From: Proteiniclasticum sp.
GTDB taxonomy: Bacteria; Bacillota; Clostridia; Clostridiales; Clostridiaceae
NCBI RefSeq assembly: GCF_003514505.1
Contig: NZ_DOPX01000019.1
Coordinates: 62,001 to 126,000 of the forward strand
Direction: 5' to 3'
DNA: 64,000 nucleotides
In this document: positions 1 to 8,581 of the stretch, one piece after another
Numbering within the stretch: the stretch's first letter is position 1
Layout of the letters: every line of letters begins with the position of its first letter
Made by a program: the position numbers and the translations under genes
Notes under the pieces: generated by a model
Told to the model about the DNA's origin: nothing
Databases searched by the model: none
Seen by the model: the letters and a program-made list of their open reading frames with translations, nothing else

Positions 1-58
1 ACTGCGAGAGCTTCGGTGGGAAGTTCGTGCGTTTTTATTTTGCCTGAAAACACACGGA
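1..58 (+). promoter_or_regulatory. Probable 3' end of a cobalamin riboswitch (cut by window edge)
   Basis: The first bases read ACTG, a small hairpin (cgagagcttcg), GTGGGAAG, and later GCCTGAAAAC. These resemble the CCACTG...GGGAAG and AGCCnGAAnACC elements of the 3' half of cobalamin riboswitches. The last element overlaps the 5' arm of the following terminator, as expected for a switch that controls termination. The 5' half lies outside the window, so the call rests on partial motif matching plus the downstream B12 genes. Confidence 0.5.
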
Positions 59-79
59 TTTCCGTGTGTTATTTTTTTT
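49..79 (+). terminator. Rho-independent terminator in the leader of the cobalamin operon
   Basis: A perfect 10-bp stem (AACACACGGA / TCCGTGTGTT) with a 2-nt loop is followed by ATTTTTTTT. It ends 16 nt before the cbiA start, so it would act as a leader attenuator or riboswitch expression platform, or end an upstream gene's transcript. Confidence 0.8.
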
Positions 80-95
80 ATAAGGAGGGAAAAGC

Positions 96-1478
96 ATGCA
101 TCATATGGTCATTGCTGCCATTTCAAGCAGCTCTGGAAAAACTGCCGTAACCATGGGGATTTTGGCAGCACTGAAGGAGAGAGGGTTTTCCGTACAGCCC
201 TTTAAGATCGGGCCGGATTTCATTGATCCGTCTTTTCAGAAAAAAGCATCCGGAAAGGTAAGCCATAATCTGGATCTTTTTATGATGGGTAAAGACGGGA
301 TACGCGATGTGTTCCAAAAAGCCAGTGAACATAGTGATATTTCTGTGGTGGAAGGCGTCATGGGTCTTTATGACGGCAGCGGGATCGCATCCATGGAGGG
401 CAGCACTGCATCGGTTGCAAAGCTCTTGTCCATTCCGGTAATCCTGGTTTTGGATGCGAAAGCCATGTCCAAAACTGCAGCAGCGGTGGTTCTTGGTATA
501 AAAGAGTTTGATCAGGATGTGAATCTCAGAGGGGTTATCCTGAACCGCGTGTCTTCAGCCCGGCATTATGAGCTCATCGAAAGCAGCATAGTGGAGAAAA
601 CAGGGGTTCCCTGTCTTGGATACCTGCCAGAGGATCCTGTCATGGAATTTCAGTCCAGGCACTTGGGTCTTCAGCTGGATCCCCTTTACGAGCGCGGAAT
701 CAGCGAAAAGATTGCAAACATGGGCAGGTTTGTTGAAATGCATCTGAACCTTTCAGATCTTCTAGACCTGACCCTAAAAGAATCGGACGCAATAAAGGCG
801 GAGCATCCCATAGAGGAGAAAAAACAGAAGAAGGATCCGCTGCGGCTCGGCATCGCAGAGGATGAAGCTTTCAGCTTTTATTACGAGGATAATCTGAAAC
901 AGCTGCGACATAAGGGAGTTCAGCTGATTCCCTTCAGTCCTCTGAGAGACAAGCGGTTGCCTGAGCGCTTGGATGGTCTGTACTTCGGAGGCGGGTTTCC
1001 AGAGCTTCATCTGCGTGAGCTTGTGGAGAACAGCTTCCTACGTGAAGAAATCCGTAGGAAGCTGGAACAGGGAATGCCAGCCTTTGCGGAGTGTGGGGGG
1101 TACATGTACCTGACTCAGGGCATCAGAGACAAGGACGGGACCTTCCATGAAATGGTGGGCTTTTTCGAAGGATCCAGTGAAATGACGGATACACTGCAAA
1201 GATTCGGCTACACAAGCATCCGCATCGGTTCTTATGAGATGAAAGGTCACGAGTTTCATCATTCCCGGTGGGTGGGACAAGAAGAGAAAGAACAGGAATT
1301 CTTATGCATAAAACATTTTGGCAGCCGGGATGAAAGATATCGTACGGGTCAGAAGAAAAACAACTGCTACGGTTCTTATGTGCACATTCACTTACGGAGC
1401 TGCAGCGAAATAGTAGAGTCCATGGCACAACACTTAACAAAATGGAGGAATCAGAATGAAAACCCGATCTGCCGTTAA
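96..1478 (+). CDS. cbiA: Cobyrinate a,c-diamide synthase
   Basis: Glutamine- and ATP-dependent amidation of the a and c carboxylates of cobyrinic acid in the cytoplasm, a late corrin ring step of B12 synthesis. The N-terminal dethiobiotin-synthetase-like domain carries the P-loop SSSSGKT at residues 10-16. The C-terminal class I glutamine amidotransferase domain has the nucleophile in ECGGYMYL (Cys333) and the catalytic His in the GSYVHIH segment near residue 437. The 460-aa length is normal for the family. AAGGAGGG precedes the ATG; residue 4 is another possible Met start. First gene of the B12 operon in the window; its 3' end overlaps the next gene by 23 nt. Confidence 0.95.
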   Translation: MHHMVIAAISSSSGKTAVTMGILAALKERGFSVQPFKIGPDFIDPSFQKKASGKVSHNLDLFMMGKDGIRDVFQKASEHSDISVVEGVMGLYDGSGIASMEGSTASVAKLLSIPVILVLDAKAMSKTAAAVVLGIKEFDQDVNLRGVILNRVSSARHYELIESSIVEKTGVPCLGYLPEDPVMEFQSRHLGLQLDPLYERGISEKIANMGRFVEMHLNLSDLLDLTLKESDAIKAEHPIEEKKQKKDPLRLGIAEDEAFSFYYEDNLKQLRHKGVQLIPFSPLRDKRLPERLDGLYFGGGFPELHLRELVENSFLREEIRRKLEQGMPAFAECGGYMYLTQGIRDKDGTFHEMVGFFEGSSEMTDTLQRFGYTSIRIGSYEMKGHEFHHSRWVGQEEKEQEFLCIKHFGSRDERYRTGQKKNNCYGSYVHIHLRSCSEIVESMAQHLTKWRNQNENPICR

Positions 1479-1974
1479 CACACCTAAGCATATCGCTCTA
1501 GCTGGTCTTCTTATTGCACTTTCCTACGTAGGCGCTTTTCTGAAGCTTCAGGGAACCATTGCCTTGGATGCTCTTCCCGCTTTTTTTGGCGCAATCTTTC
1601 TTGGCCCTTTCTACGGAGGCATCATAGGAGCCTTAGGGCACTTCTTTACTGCGCTCTTCAGTGGGTTTCCATTATCTTTCCCCCTTCATGTTCTGATATC
1701 TCTTCTGATGATGGGGACAGTTCAAGTGTTTGGGGTACTGTATCAAAAAGGCCAGAGAGTCCTTGCAGCAGCTGCTGGTATTATCCTCAATGGACCAGTA
1801 TCTCTTCTGGTCCTCTCGGTGGTTTCCAGCTTTATCGGCCTGCCCTTTCACGGGAAATGGATGTTTTTCAGCCTGGTCGTTCCCCTTAGCGCAGCTTCAG
1901 CTGTGAATATTCTGGGGGCAATTCTCATATGGAATCTTCTTCTAAAGAGGAAACTGAAGGAGAGAAGCTTATGA
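1456..1974 (+). CDS. cblT: ECF-type S component, CblT-like (predicted alpha-ribazole transporter)
   Basis: A 172-aa, very hydrophobic protein with about five to six membrane segments and the look of an ECF transporter substrate-binding (S) subunit: short N-terminal cytoplasmic stretch, AGLLIALSYVGAFLK first helix, Gly-rich loops. GGAGG lies 9 nt before the ATG. It overlaps cbiA upstream, and its stop overlaps the start of a CblS-like gene downstream. In Geobacillus and Listeria an S-component (CblT) paired with CblS imports alpha-ribazole, so substrate assignment here rests on that pairing. The energising ECF ATPase/T subunits are not in the window. S-component status is fairly sure; the substrate is inferred. 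Confidence 0.75.
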   Translation: MKTRSAVNTPKHIALAGLLIALSYVGAFLKLQGTIALDALPAFFGAIFLGPFYGGIIGALGHFFTALFSGFPLSFPLHVLISLLMMGTVQVFGVLYQKGQRVLAAAAGIILNGPVSLLVLSVVSSFIGLPFHGKWMFFSLVVPLSAASAVNILGAILIWNLLLKRKLKERSL

Positions 1975-2708
1975 AATGGCGGGACCTCACCTTAGTGGAT
2001 ATTCATGAAGACTACTTACTGGCGGTATCCTGTGACAGCGCTGGGGGCATAGGGGATAAAACTCATGATGTAGTCAGAACATCGCCTTTTATTGTGGGCT
2101 ATCATACAGCAAAAGTTGCGCTGATGGAGCTTCTCTGTGTCTATGGAGAACCGATTCTCCTATCAAGCACACTGTCTGTGGAGATGCATCCCGCAGGGGC
2201 TGAAATGATGCGAGGGATAGAGTCTCTTCTGAAGGAATACGATCCCTTGCATTCAATAGAACTCACAGGCAGCACCGAGGAAAACTTCCGGGTTACAGTC
2301 ACCGGTCTAGGCGTTACTATAGTGGGACGGATAAAAAAGAGTCATTGGCCGCTGAAAAAAACAGAAGCGGAAGATGTGGCGGTTATGGTGGGTGATGCGA
2401 AGTATGGAGAAGAGGTGCTTCAGACTGAAAAAGAAAGATCCCTCACCCTCCATCACGTGAAGATTCTTAGAGAGCTGCCCTATGTCAGGGAAGTGGTACC
2501 GGGAGGATCAAGAGGGATGGCACATGAGATCGCCCTTGTGGAAAGAGCCTCACAGATTCGGTTTCTCCAAAGAGAGGCAGTGGAGCCTCTACTTTACCGC
2601 TCCTGCGGACCTGCAAGTGCACTGCTGGTGACTCTTAGGAAAGAGCACCTCAAAGATCTTCAGAAAACCTTGAACGTTCCCGTTCATGTATTAGGTGTAT
2701 TCGACTAG
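1971..2708 (+). CDS. cblS: Alpha-ribazole kinase-like protein (AIR synthase/PurM fold)
   Basis: A 245-aa protein with the PurM/AIR-synthase-like N-terminal signature CDSAGGIGDKTHD (residues 21-33), as in ThiL/PurM-type ATP enzymes. In the family named CblS this enzyme phosphorylates alpha-ribazole to alpha-ribazole phosphate, bypassing CobT. The start is set at the ATG overlapping the cblT stop (ATGA), with GAAGGAGA 7 nt upstream; a longer reading from 1929 would lack a ribosome binding site. Position inside the B12 operon beside an S-component supports the salvage role. A generic AIR-synthase-related annotation is the fallback. Confidence 0.8.
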   Translation: MKWRDLTLVDIHEDYLLAVSCDSAGGIGDKTHDVVRTSPFIVGYHTAKVALMELLCVYGEPILLSSTLSVEMHPAGAEMMRGIESLLKEYDPLHSIELTGSTEENFRVTVTGLGVTIVGRIKKSHWPLKKTEAEDVAVMVGDAKYGEEVLQTEKERSLTLHHVKILRELPYVREVVPGGSRGMAHEIALVERASQIRFLQREAVEPLLYRSCGPASALLVTLRKEHLKDLQKTLNVPVHVLGVFD

Positions 2709-2723
2709 AAAGGAGCAGTACAA

Positions 2724-3296
2724 ATGGGGAAAATTACTTTAATCACCGGTGGAGCAAGAAGCGGTAAAAGCACTTTTGCGGAAAGTCTTCTCAATAAAAC
2801 CCACCCGGTTCTTTACATCGCCACAGCCGTTCCAGTGGATGAAGAGATGAAGATAAGGATCAGGCATCATCGGAAAGACCGGAATCCCTCCTGGGATACT
2901 CTGGAGGCATTCTCTTCTTTACCGCAGCGGCTTGCAGAGCGAGAACGCTATTATGGAGGAATTCTTCTGGACTGTGTCACAGTTCTACTGACCAATCTTC
3001 TATTTATCAGAAGTGATCTGAATCTGGACTGTTATGAGGAAGAGTTCTGGATGAAGGCGGAAATGGAGATTCTCGAAGACCTGAAGAAGACTTTGGACTT
3101 TTTCAGAGGATCCTCTGCCGAATGCGTCCTCGTCACCAATGAGCTGGGACAGGGACTGGTGCCTGAAACAGCCTTCGCCCGAGCCTTCCGAGACCTTCAG
3201 GGCAGAGTGAACCAGTATCTTGCAAGAGAGTCTGATGATGTGTATCTTCTGGTGTCGGGCATTCCGCTATGCATCAAGGAGACCGATGATGAATGA
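2724..3296 (+). CDS. cobU: Bifunctional adenosylcobinamide kinase / adenosylcobinamide-phosphate guanylyltransferase
   Basis: Phosphorylates adenosylcobinamide and transfers GMP from GTP to give AdoCbi-GDP for nucleotide loop assembly. The P-loop GGARSGKS is at residues 9-16. The RHHRKDRNPSW segment (residues 47-57) carries the His region that becomes guanylylated in Salmonella CobU. The 190-aa length is typical. AAGGAG lies 8 nt before the ATG. Its end overlaps the start of cobS, indicating coupled translation. Confidence 0.95.
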   Translation: MGKITLITGGARSGKSTFAESLLNKTHPVLYIATAVPVDEEMKIRIRHHRKDRNPSWDTLEAFSSLPQRLAERERYYGGILLDCVTVLLTNLLFIRSDLNLDCYEEEFWMKAEMEILEDLKKTLDFFRGSSAECVLVTNELGQGLVPETAFARAFRDLQGRVNQYLARESDDVYLLVSGIPLCIKETDDE

Positions 3297-4044
3297 GATT
3301 CTTCTGATGCTTCAGTTTTTTACCGTGGCGCCCATCCATAAGGAACTCCCTTATGATCAGGTGAGATTTACAAAAACAGCTGTGCTTTTACCGATTCTTG
3401 GAGGCGTCATTGGTCTACTGGAAGGAGGAGCCGCTCTTCTTTTGCAGATGTTATTCGGGCCGATATCATCAGTCCTCTTCATTCTGATGATGGATGCGTT
3501 TCTGACCAAGGGCATCCATCTGGATGGACTTGCGGATACTTGTGACGGGCTGTTTTCTAGAAGCGACCGCAAAACCATGCTGGAAATCATGAAAGACAGC
3601 CGTCTGGGCACCTTTGGAGCGCTGAGCCTTCTTTTCTATCTTCTTTTGAAGGCAGCACTTCTTTTGGAATTTGACAGAGTGATGATCTTAAAGCTGGTGC
3701 TTCTTCTTGCTGTCATTGGACGAAGCATGATGGTCTTTGGGGCGTTTAGAAGTGTTTATGCCAGACCCCATGGGTTCGGCGGCATCTACATCGGGAAGAT
3801 CTCCATGTTGTCCTTGGTCATCTCTTCAGGAGCGGCGCTTCTTTATTCACAAGCACTGTTGGGAAGTAGTGCAGGAATCTCCTGGTTCGCCGTCTGCTTC
3901 CTCATCTTTCTGATGAAGCGCTTTGTGGAGAAACGGTTGGGGGGAATCACAGGAGATGTGTTAGGCGCGTTTATGGAAGTTTCCCAAGTGTTATTTCTCC
4001 TTGTCTATATGCTGATAGAAAAGTTTGGGGAGTATGTTTTGTGA
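3289..4044 (+). CDS. cobS: Adenosylcobinamide-GDP ribazoletransferase (cobalamin synthase)
   Basis: Integral membrane enzyme that joins AdoCbi-GDP to alpha-ribazole (or its phosphate), the last assembly step. It has 251 aa and several hydrophobic helices, with the conserved acidic motif LDGLADTCDG at residues 78-87 near the membrane face. The start is chosen at the second of two adjacent ATGs, 7 nt after AAGGAGA; the first (3286) sits only 4 nt away. It overlaps the cobU stop. Works directly on the products of cobU and, by inference, cblS. Confidence 0.93.
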   Translation: MNEILLMLQFFTVAPIHKELPYDQVRFTKTAVLLPILGGVIGLLEGGAALLLQMLFGPISSVLFILMMDAFLTKGIHLDGLADTCDGLFSRSDRKTMLEIMKDSRLGTFGALSLLFYLLLKAALLLEFDRVMILKLVLLLAVIGRSMMVFGAFRSVYARPHGFGGIYIGKISMLSLVISSGAALLYSQALLGSSAGISWFAVCFLIFLMKRFVEKRLGGITGDVLGAFMEVSQVLFLLVYMLIEKFGEYVL

Positions 4045-4075
4045 GGACGCATGAATGCAGAAAGGAGGAAGAAAA

Positions 4076-5575
4076 ATGTGTAAGAAAATCATGCTGGTGG
4101 GGACAGCATCTTCGGTGGGAAAAAGCACCCTATGTGCAGGATTGTGCCGGATTCTACAGGAGGATGGACGGAATCCAGCTCCTTTTAAAGCCCAGAACAT
4201 GTCTCTTAATTCAGGGGTAACGCCGGAGGGTCTAGAGATGGGGAGAGCTCAGATTCTGCAGGCGGTGGCAGCAAAGGTGGTGCCGGATGTGAGAATGAAT
4301 CCAGTTCTTTTAAAACCCACTTCCAATGAAGGCTCACAAGTGGTGCTCTTAGGGAAAGTCTATGGCGTGGTGGGGGGCGAAAATTACATCTCCATGAAAG
4401 AGGAGCTCTCTATAAAGGTGCTTCAGTCCTATAGGGAGCTTGAAAAGGAGCATGACACCATAGTGATTGAAGGAGCAGGCAGTGCGGCAGAGATCAATCT
4501 GAGAAAGAATGACTTTGTGAATATGGGACTGGCCAGGATGGTAGATGCACCGGTGCTTCTTGTGGCGGATATCGATAAGGGCGGAGCTTTTGCATCCATC
4601 TATGGGACCGTGATGCTGATGCCGGAAGAAGAGCGGAAGCATGTGAAGGGAATCATCATTAATAAGTTCAGAGGTACCAAAGCTCTTCTAAAGCCTGGTA
4701 TCGATGAGATTGAAAAACTTGTGGGCATCCCGGTGCTTGGAGTGGTTCCTTACCTTCCTTTGAATCTCCCGGAAGAGGACAGTCTCATGGAGTATCCAAG
4801 AGTAGAAAGAATAAGAAAAGCGGACATTTCCGTAGGCGTGATAAATCTGCCTCATATCTCCAACTATACAGATGTACAGCCGCTTCTTATGTATCAAGAT
4901 GTTGAAGTCCATATGCTATCACCTGAAGATTCCTTGGCGGGGATGGATCTTATCATCCTTCCTGGCAGCAAGAATACGCAAAAAGATCTGGAAGCGCTGA
5001 GAAGGGCAAAAATGGATGAAAAAATTCTGAAGGCCCATGAAGAAGGTGCTTTTCTCCTGGGAATCTGCGGCGGCTATCAGATGCTTGGGGAATCCTTGGA
5101 AGATCCTCATGAGGTGGAGTCTACGCTTATGGTATCCAGGGGATTGGGACTGGTTCCCATGAAGACCATACTGGAACAGAGAAAAAAAACCTCCCTTTTG
5201 GAGGGAGAAAGTATTCCGATGGAGTCTCCAGTGAAGGGATATGAGATTCATATGGGCAGAAGCACTTTTCAAAAAGACATGCAAAGACCTTTCCTGAGAA
5301 TCAGAGAAAATGGAGAAATTACAGAGGAAGGATACTTTCATGAAGATGAGAGAATCATGGGCACATATCTGCATGGGATCTTTGACAACAGCGGATTTAC
5401 AAGAAAACTTCTCAATCTCATCAGAAGGCATAAAGGACTGGGGGATATGAGCGAAGCGCCCCAAAACTACTGGGAGCAAATGGAAAAGGAGCTTACGCAT
5501 CTTGCGGATACACTTCGAAATACCCTGGACATGGAGGCGATGTATGAGATTCTTGATGAATACCCCCGTGACTAG
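4076..5575 (+). CDS. cobQ: Cobyric acid synthase
   Basis: Amidates the b, d, e and g side chains of adenosylcobyrinate a,c-diamide using glutamine and ATP. The N-terminal dethiobiotin-synthetase-like domain has GTASSVGKST at residues 9-18. The C-terminal glutamine amidotransferase domain has its nucleophile in GICGGYQML (Cys331) and a His in GTYLHGIFD. The 499-aa length fits the family. The start is the ATG after AAAGGAGGAAGAAAA; an in-frame ATG 21 nt earlier has no ribosome binding site. Confidence 0.96.
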   Translation: MCKKIMLVGTASSVGKSTLCAGLCRILQEDGRNPAPFKAQNMSLNSGVTPEGLEMGRAQILQAVAAKVVPDVRMNPVLLKPTSNEGSQVVLLGKVYGVVGGENYISMKEELSIKVLQSYRELEKEHDTIVIEGAGSAAEINLRKNDFVNMGLARMVDAPVLLVADIDKGGAFASIYGTVMLMPEEERKHVKGIIINKFRGTKALLKPGIDEIEKLVGIPVLGVVPYLPLNLPEEDSLMEYPRVERIRKADISVGVINLPHISNYTDVQPLLMYQDVEVHMLSPEDSLAGMDLIILPGSKNTQKDLEALRRAKMDEKILKAHEEGAFLLGICGGYQMLGESLEDPHEVESTLMVSRGLGLVPMKTILEQRKKTSLLEGESIPMESPVKGYEIHMGRSTFQKDMQRPFLRIRENGEITEEGYFHEDERIMGTYLHGIFDNSGFTRKLLNLIRRHKGLGDMSEAPQNYWEQMEKELTHLADTLRNTLDMEAMYEILDEYPRD

Positions 5576-6527
5576 CATGCTTTTTGCAGTAGTGCTGGAT
5601 TTTATAGCAGGCGATCCAAAGAGTCTCTGGCATCCGGTCATGGGGATTGGCAAACTGATCCATAAATTAGAGGGGAAGCTTTACCGGGAGAAAGACACTT
5701 CTTCCCTTAAAAAGAGAAAGGGCATTCTTCTTGTGCTTTTTGGGTCCATCACCGTTACAGCCTTTGTGTACATTATGCTGGCCTTAGCATTCGAAGTATC
5801 CTTTTGGCTTTACTATCTTCTTTCAGTGTACTTCCTGTGGACAGGTCTGGCGGGAAGAACACTGAAAGAGGAAAGCCTTAAGGTGCATTGTGCTCTATAT
5901 TTGAATCAGCTGAAGGAAGCGAGAAAAAGGCTCTCTATGCTTGTTTCCAGACAGACAGAAGTGATGTCAGAGGAAGAAGTCATAAAAGCAGCGGTGGAAA
6001 CGGTGTCCGAGAATACATCCGATGGCATCCTAGCACCACTTTTCTTTGGCGTTCTCTTTGGACCCTGCGGCATGTGGCTTTATAAGACGGTGAATACCAT
6101 GGATTCCATGGTGGGCTACAAGAATGAGCGGTATGTCGACTTTGGCTGGTGTGCCGCAAAAACTGATGATGTGCTGAACTTTATTCCGGCTCGATTGACG
6201 GCCTGGTTCATTCTCTTTAGTGCTCCCTTTGAAGGAAGATCCTTAAAAAGAGCCATAAAGGTTTATAAAAAGTACAAGAACTGTCATGAGAGTCCCAATG
6301 CAGGGCATCCGGAATCCGCTGCTGCAGGAGTTCTTGGCATCTCCCTGGGAGGGAATGCCGTGTACTTTGGGAAACCTTTGTATAAACCGGCTTTGGGAGA
6401 AGCAGAAAAAGAGCCAGAACCGTCAGATATCATCACGACTGTCAGGATGATGGAGCGTGCCTACATCATGAGCGCGGTGATGCTTATCATGCTGACTGCC
6501 GTAGGGAGGTGGGTATTTCGTGTATGA
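5544..6527 (+). CDS. cbiB: Adenosylcobinamide-phosphate synthase
   Basis: Membrane protein attaching (R)-1-amino-2-propanol phosphate (made by CobD) to adenosylcobyric acid. Recognised by VVLDFIAGDPKSLWHPVMGIG near the N terminus, the ETVSENTSDGILAPLFF block and the NAGHPESAAAGVLGI block. It is 327 aa with several membrane helices. The start at 5544 is preceded by GGAGG inside the 3' end of cobQ, which it overlaps by 32 nt. It overlaps the next gene, cobD, by 8 nt, matching the joint reaction. Confidence 0.95.
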   Translation: MRFLMNTPVTSMLFAVVLDFIAGDPKSLWHPVMGIGKLIHKLEGKLYREKDTSSLKKRKGILLVLFGSITVTAFVYIMLALAFEVSFWLYYLLSVYFLWTGLAGRTLKEESLKVHCALYLNQLKEARKRLSMLVSRQTEVMSEEEVIKAAVETVSENTSDGILAPLFFGVLFGPCGMWLYKTVNTMDSMVGYKNERYVDFGWCAAKTDDVLNFIPARLTAWFILFSAPFEGRSLKRAIKVYKKYKNCHESPNAGHPESAAAGVLGISLGGNAVYFGKPLYKPALGEAEKEPEPSDIITTVRMMERAYIMSAVMLIMLTAVGRWVFRV

Positions 6528-7572
6528 GCATGGAGGCAACATCCATGGGTTTGAGACGCCTATGGTAGACTTTAGTGCCAACATCAATCCGCTGGGAATA
6601 CCTGAGAAGCTTCGGATTGCCTGGATAGAACAAATGAAGGAGGTGACATCTTATCCGGATCCAGCTTACAGAAAACTGAAAAAAGCCATAGCAGATCATC
6701 ACCTTCTATCAGAAAAAGCCGACATTCTTTTGGGAAATGGCGCTGTGGATCTCATTCACAGTGTGATAAAGAGTGTCAGACCTCAAGAGGTTCTCATTCC
6801 TTCTCCTGCTTTTTCGGAGTACCGCAATGCCAGCATCAGAAATGAAATACCATATCGGGAGGCTCTACTGTACGACAGCTTGGGTCATCTTCAGATGGAG
6901 AAGTTTCTAAAAGCGGTGCGTGACCGTTCCCTGGTGTTTCTCTGCAATCCCAACAACCCTACAGGAAAAGCACTGAAGGCTTCTGAGTTGGACCGGATTC
7001 TCAAAAAGATGGAAGAAACAGGGAGTTTTCTGGTGCTGGATGAGACGTTTCTTCCTTTTGTGGAAGAAGAAAAGAGACATTCACTGCTGGGAGAGGAGCC
7101 GGAAAACGTGCTCTTTCTCCGTGCTTTGACCAAAATCTATGGCATACCTGGAGTAAGGCTGGGCTATGGGATTCTATACAATGAGATTCTGGCAAAGAAA
7201 ATGATTTCTCTACAGGAGCCCTGGCATATCAATACTTTTGCAGACATCGCAGGCCAGGTGGTGCTGAAAGAAACAGGGTATCTTCTGGAGACAGCCTCCT
7301 GGCTTAAGAATGAGAAAGCGTTTCTTTATCGGGAGCTATCTAAAGTGCCTTGGCTTACATGGATTGAAAGTGACTGCAATTTTATTCTGGTGAAATCTTC
7401 ATGCGCATCAGCAGAAGAAATCCAGAAAAACCTTCTGGCGGATCAGATTTTGATCAGGCTGCCCTATGGGTTTAACGGACTCACCTCTCATCATTTTAGA
7501 ATCGCTGTGAAAGACAGGTCATCCAATCTGAAACTGATGAACGCACTGCAAAAAATAAAAGACATAACATAA
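6520..7572 (+). CDS. cobD: L-threonine-O-3-phosphate decarboxylase (PLP-dependent)
   Basis: Makes (R)-1-amino-2-propanol O-2-phosphate, the arm used by CbiB. Class I/II aminotransferase fold, 350 aa. The N-terminal EHGGNIHGFE and DFSANINPLG are diagnostic of CobD rather than HisC, and CNPNNPTGK is present. The PLP lysine is K205 in ALTKIYGIPGVRLGYG. GTG start at 6520, with AGGGAGGT about 9 nt upstream, overlapping the cbiB stop. Confidence 0.92.
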   Translation: MYEHGGNIHGFETPMVDFSANINPLGIPEKLRIAWIEQMKEVTSYPDPAYRKLKKAIADHHLLSEKADILLGNGAVDLIHSVIKSVRPQEVLIPSPAFSEYRNASIRNEIPYREALLYDSLGHLQMEKFLKAVRDRSLVFLCNPNNPTGKALKASELDRILKKMEETGSFLVLDETFLPFVEEEKRHSLLGEEPENVLFLRALTKIYGIPGVRLGYGILYNEILAKKMISLQEPWHINTFADIAGQVVLKETGYLLETASWLKNEKAFLYRELSKVPWLTWIESDCNFILVKSSCASAEEIQKNLLADQILIRLPYGFNGLTSHHFRIAVKDRSSNLKLMNALQKIKDIT

Positions 7573-7604
7573 AAGACATTGAATGAAACGGAGTGAATAT
7601 ATTA

Positions 7605-8573
7605 ATGTATAAAAAAAGTAAGTCAACAAAACTCATACTGGTTCTTTTCCTTCTGATGCTGGTATTCAGCGGCTGCAGTGGCAAGAAAGCGGAAAACGGC
7701 CCTTCTGTTCCAAGTGTGGAAACGGAAACGCCATCAGGAAACAGTCTTGATACAGCATATCCACTTGTTGTTACTGACAGTACAGGCAATGAAGTCACCA
7801 TCTCGGAAAAACCCATGAATGTGGTGTCTTTGGCGCCAAGCATCACAGAAACCTTCTTTGCATTGGGCGTAGAAGAACTTTTGGTGGGCAGGACAGAATA
7901 CTGTGATTATCCATCAGAGGTTTCCGGTATTGAATCCATTGGGACCCTTCAGGAGCCTAACATTGAAAAAATAGCAGAACTGGAAGCAGACCTTGTCATT
8001 GCCTCTACGCACTTTAAAGAAGAGGCTCAGAAAAAGCTGGAAGAGCTGGGGATCACAGTTCTTGTTCTTAATCCCAATGATAGCTTCGAAGGGGTTTATG
8101 ATGTCATCGGAAAAATGGGAACTGTTCTGGATGCTCAAGTGAAAGCCGAAGAAATTGTGGTTTCTATGAAGGAAAAAGTTTCTTCCGTCGAAGAGAAGGT
8201 CAAAGAACTTTCCTCCCCATCGGTCTATTATGTGGTTGGTTACGGTGAGTATGGAGACTACACTGCAGGAAAGGGCACCTTCATCAGTGAGATGATTGAA
8301 AGGGCAGGAGGGATCAATGTTGCGGATGATGTAGAAGGATGGAGCTACAGTCTGGAAAAACTTGTGGAGCATGATCCTCAGATGATCCTTGTGTCAAAAT
8401 ATTATGAGACAAAAAGCGGGTTTATCAGTACAGAAGGATATAAAGAGCTGACTGCTGTGAAAGAAGATAAAGTGGTGGAGATCGACAGCAATCTTATTGA
8501 CAGGCAGGGTCCAAGACTAGCCGATGGATTTGAGGCTCTGGCCAAGGCCATACACCAGGATGACTTCAGGTAG
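7605..8573 (+). CDS. btuF: Corrinoid ABC transporter substrate-binding lipoprotein (BtuF-like)
   Basis: Captures cobalamin or cobinamide outside the membrane and delivers it to BtuCD. Signal peptide with lipobox FSGC (lipid-modified Cys24), then a class III periplasmic-binding fold: VVSLAPSITETFFALG and VGRTEYCDYPSEV are typical BtuF/FecB-type sequences. 322 aa from the ATG at 7605; a GTG at 7593 is possible but GGAG lies 11 nt before the ATG. Specificity for corrinoids is inferred from the operon; heme or siderophore binding proteins look similar. Confidence 0.88.
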   Translation: MYKKSKSTKLILVLFLLMLVFSGCSGKKAENGPSVPSVETETPSGNSLDTAYPLVVTDSTGNEVTISEKPMNVVSLAPSITETFFALGVEELLVGRTEYCDYPSEVSGIESIGTLQEPNIEKIAELEADLVIASTHFKEEAQKKLEELGITVLVLNPNDSFEGVYDVIGKMGTVLDAQVKAEEIVVSMKEKVSSVEEKVKELSSPSVYYVVGYGEYGDYTAGKGTFISEMIERAGGINVADDVEGWSYSLEKLVEHDPQMILVSKYYETKSGFISTEGYKELTAVKEDKVVEIDSNLIDRQGPRLADGFEALAKAIHQDDFR

Positions 8574-8581
8574 GGGGAGCC

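Noticed and set aside
1929..1970. Upstream extension of the CblS start
   Set aside because: No ribosome binding site, reads inside cblT, and the ATGA overlap with GAAGGAGA is the standard arrangement in this operon.
4919..5653. 244-aa minus-strand frame opposite cobQ
   Set aside because: Antisense shadow; cobQ and cbiB read through the same bases with full family motifs.
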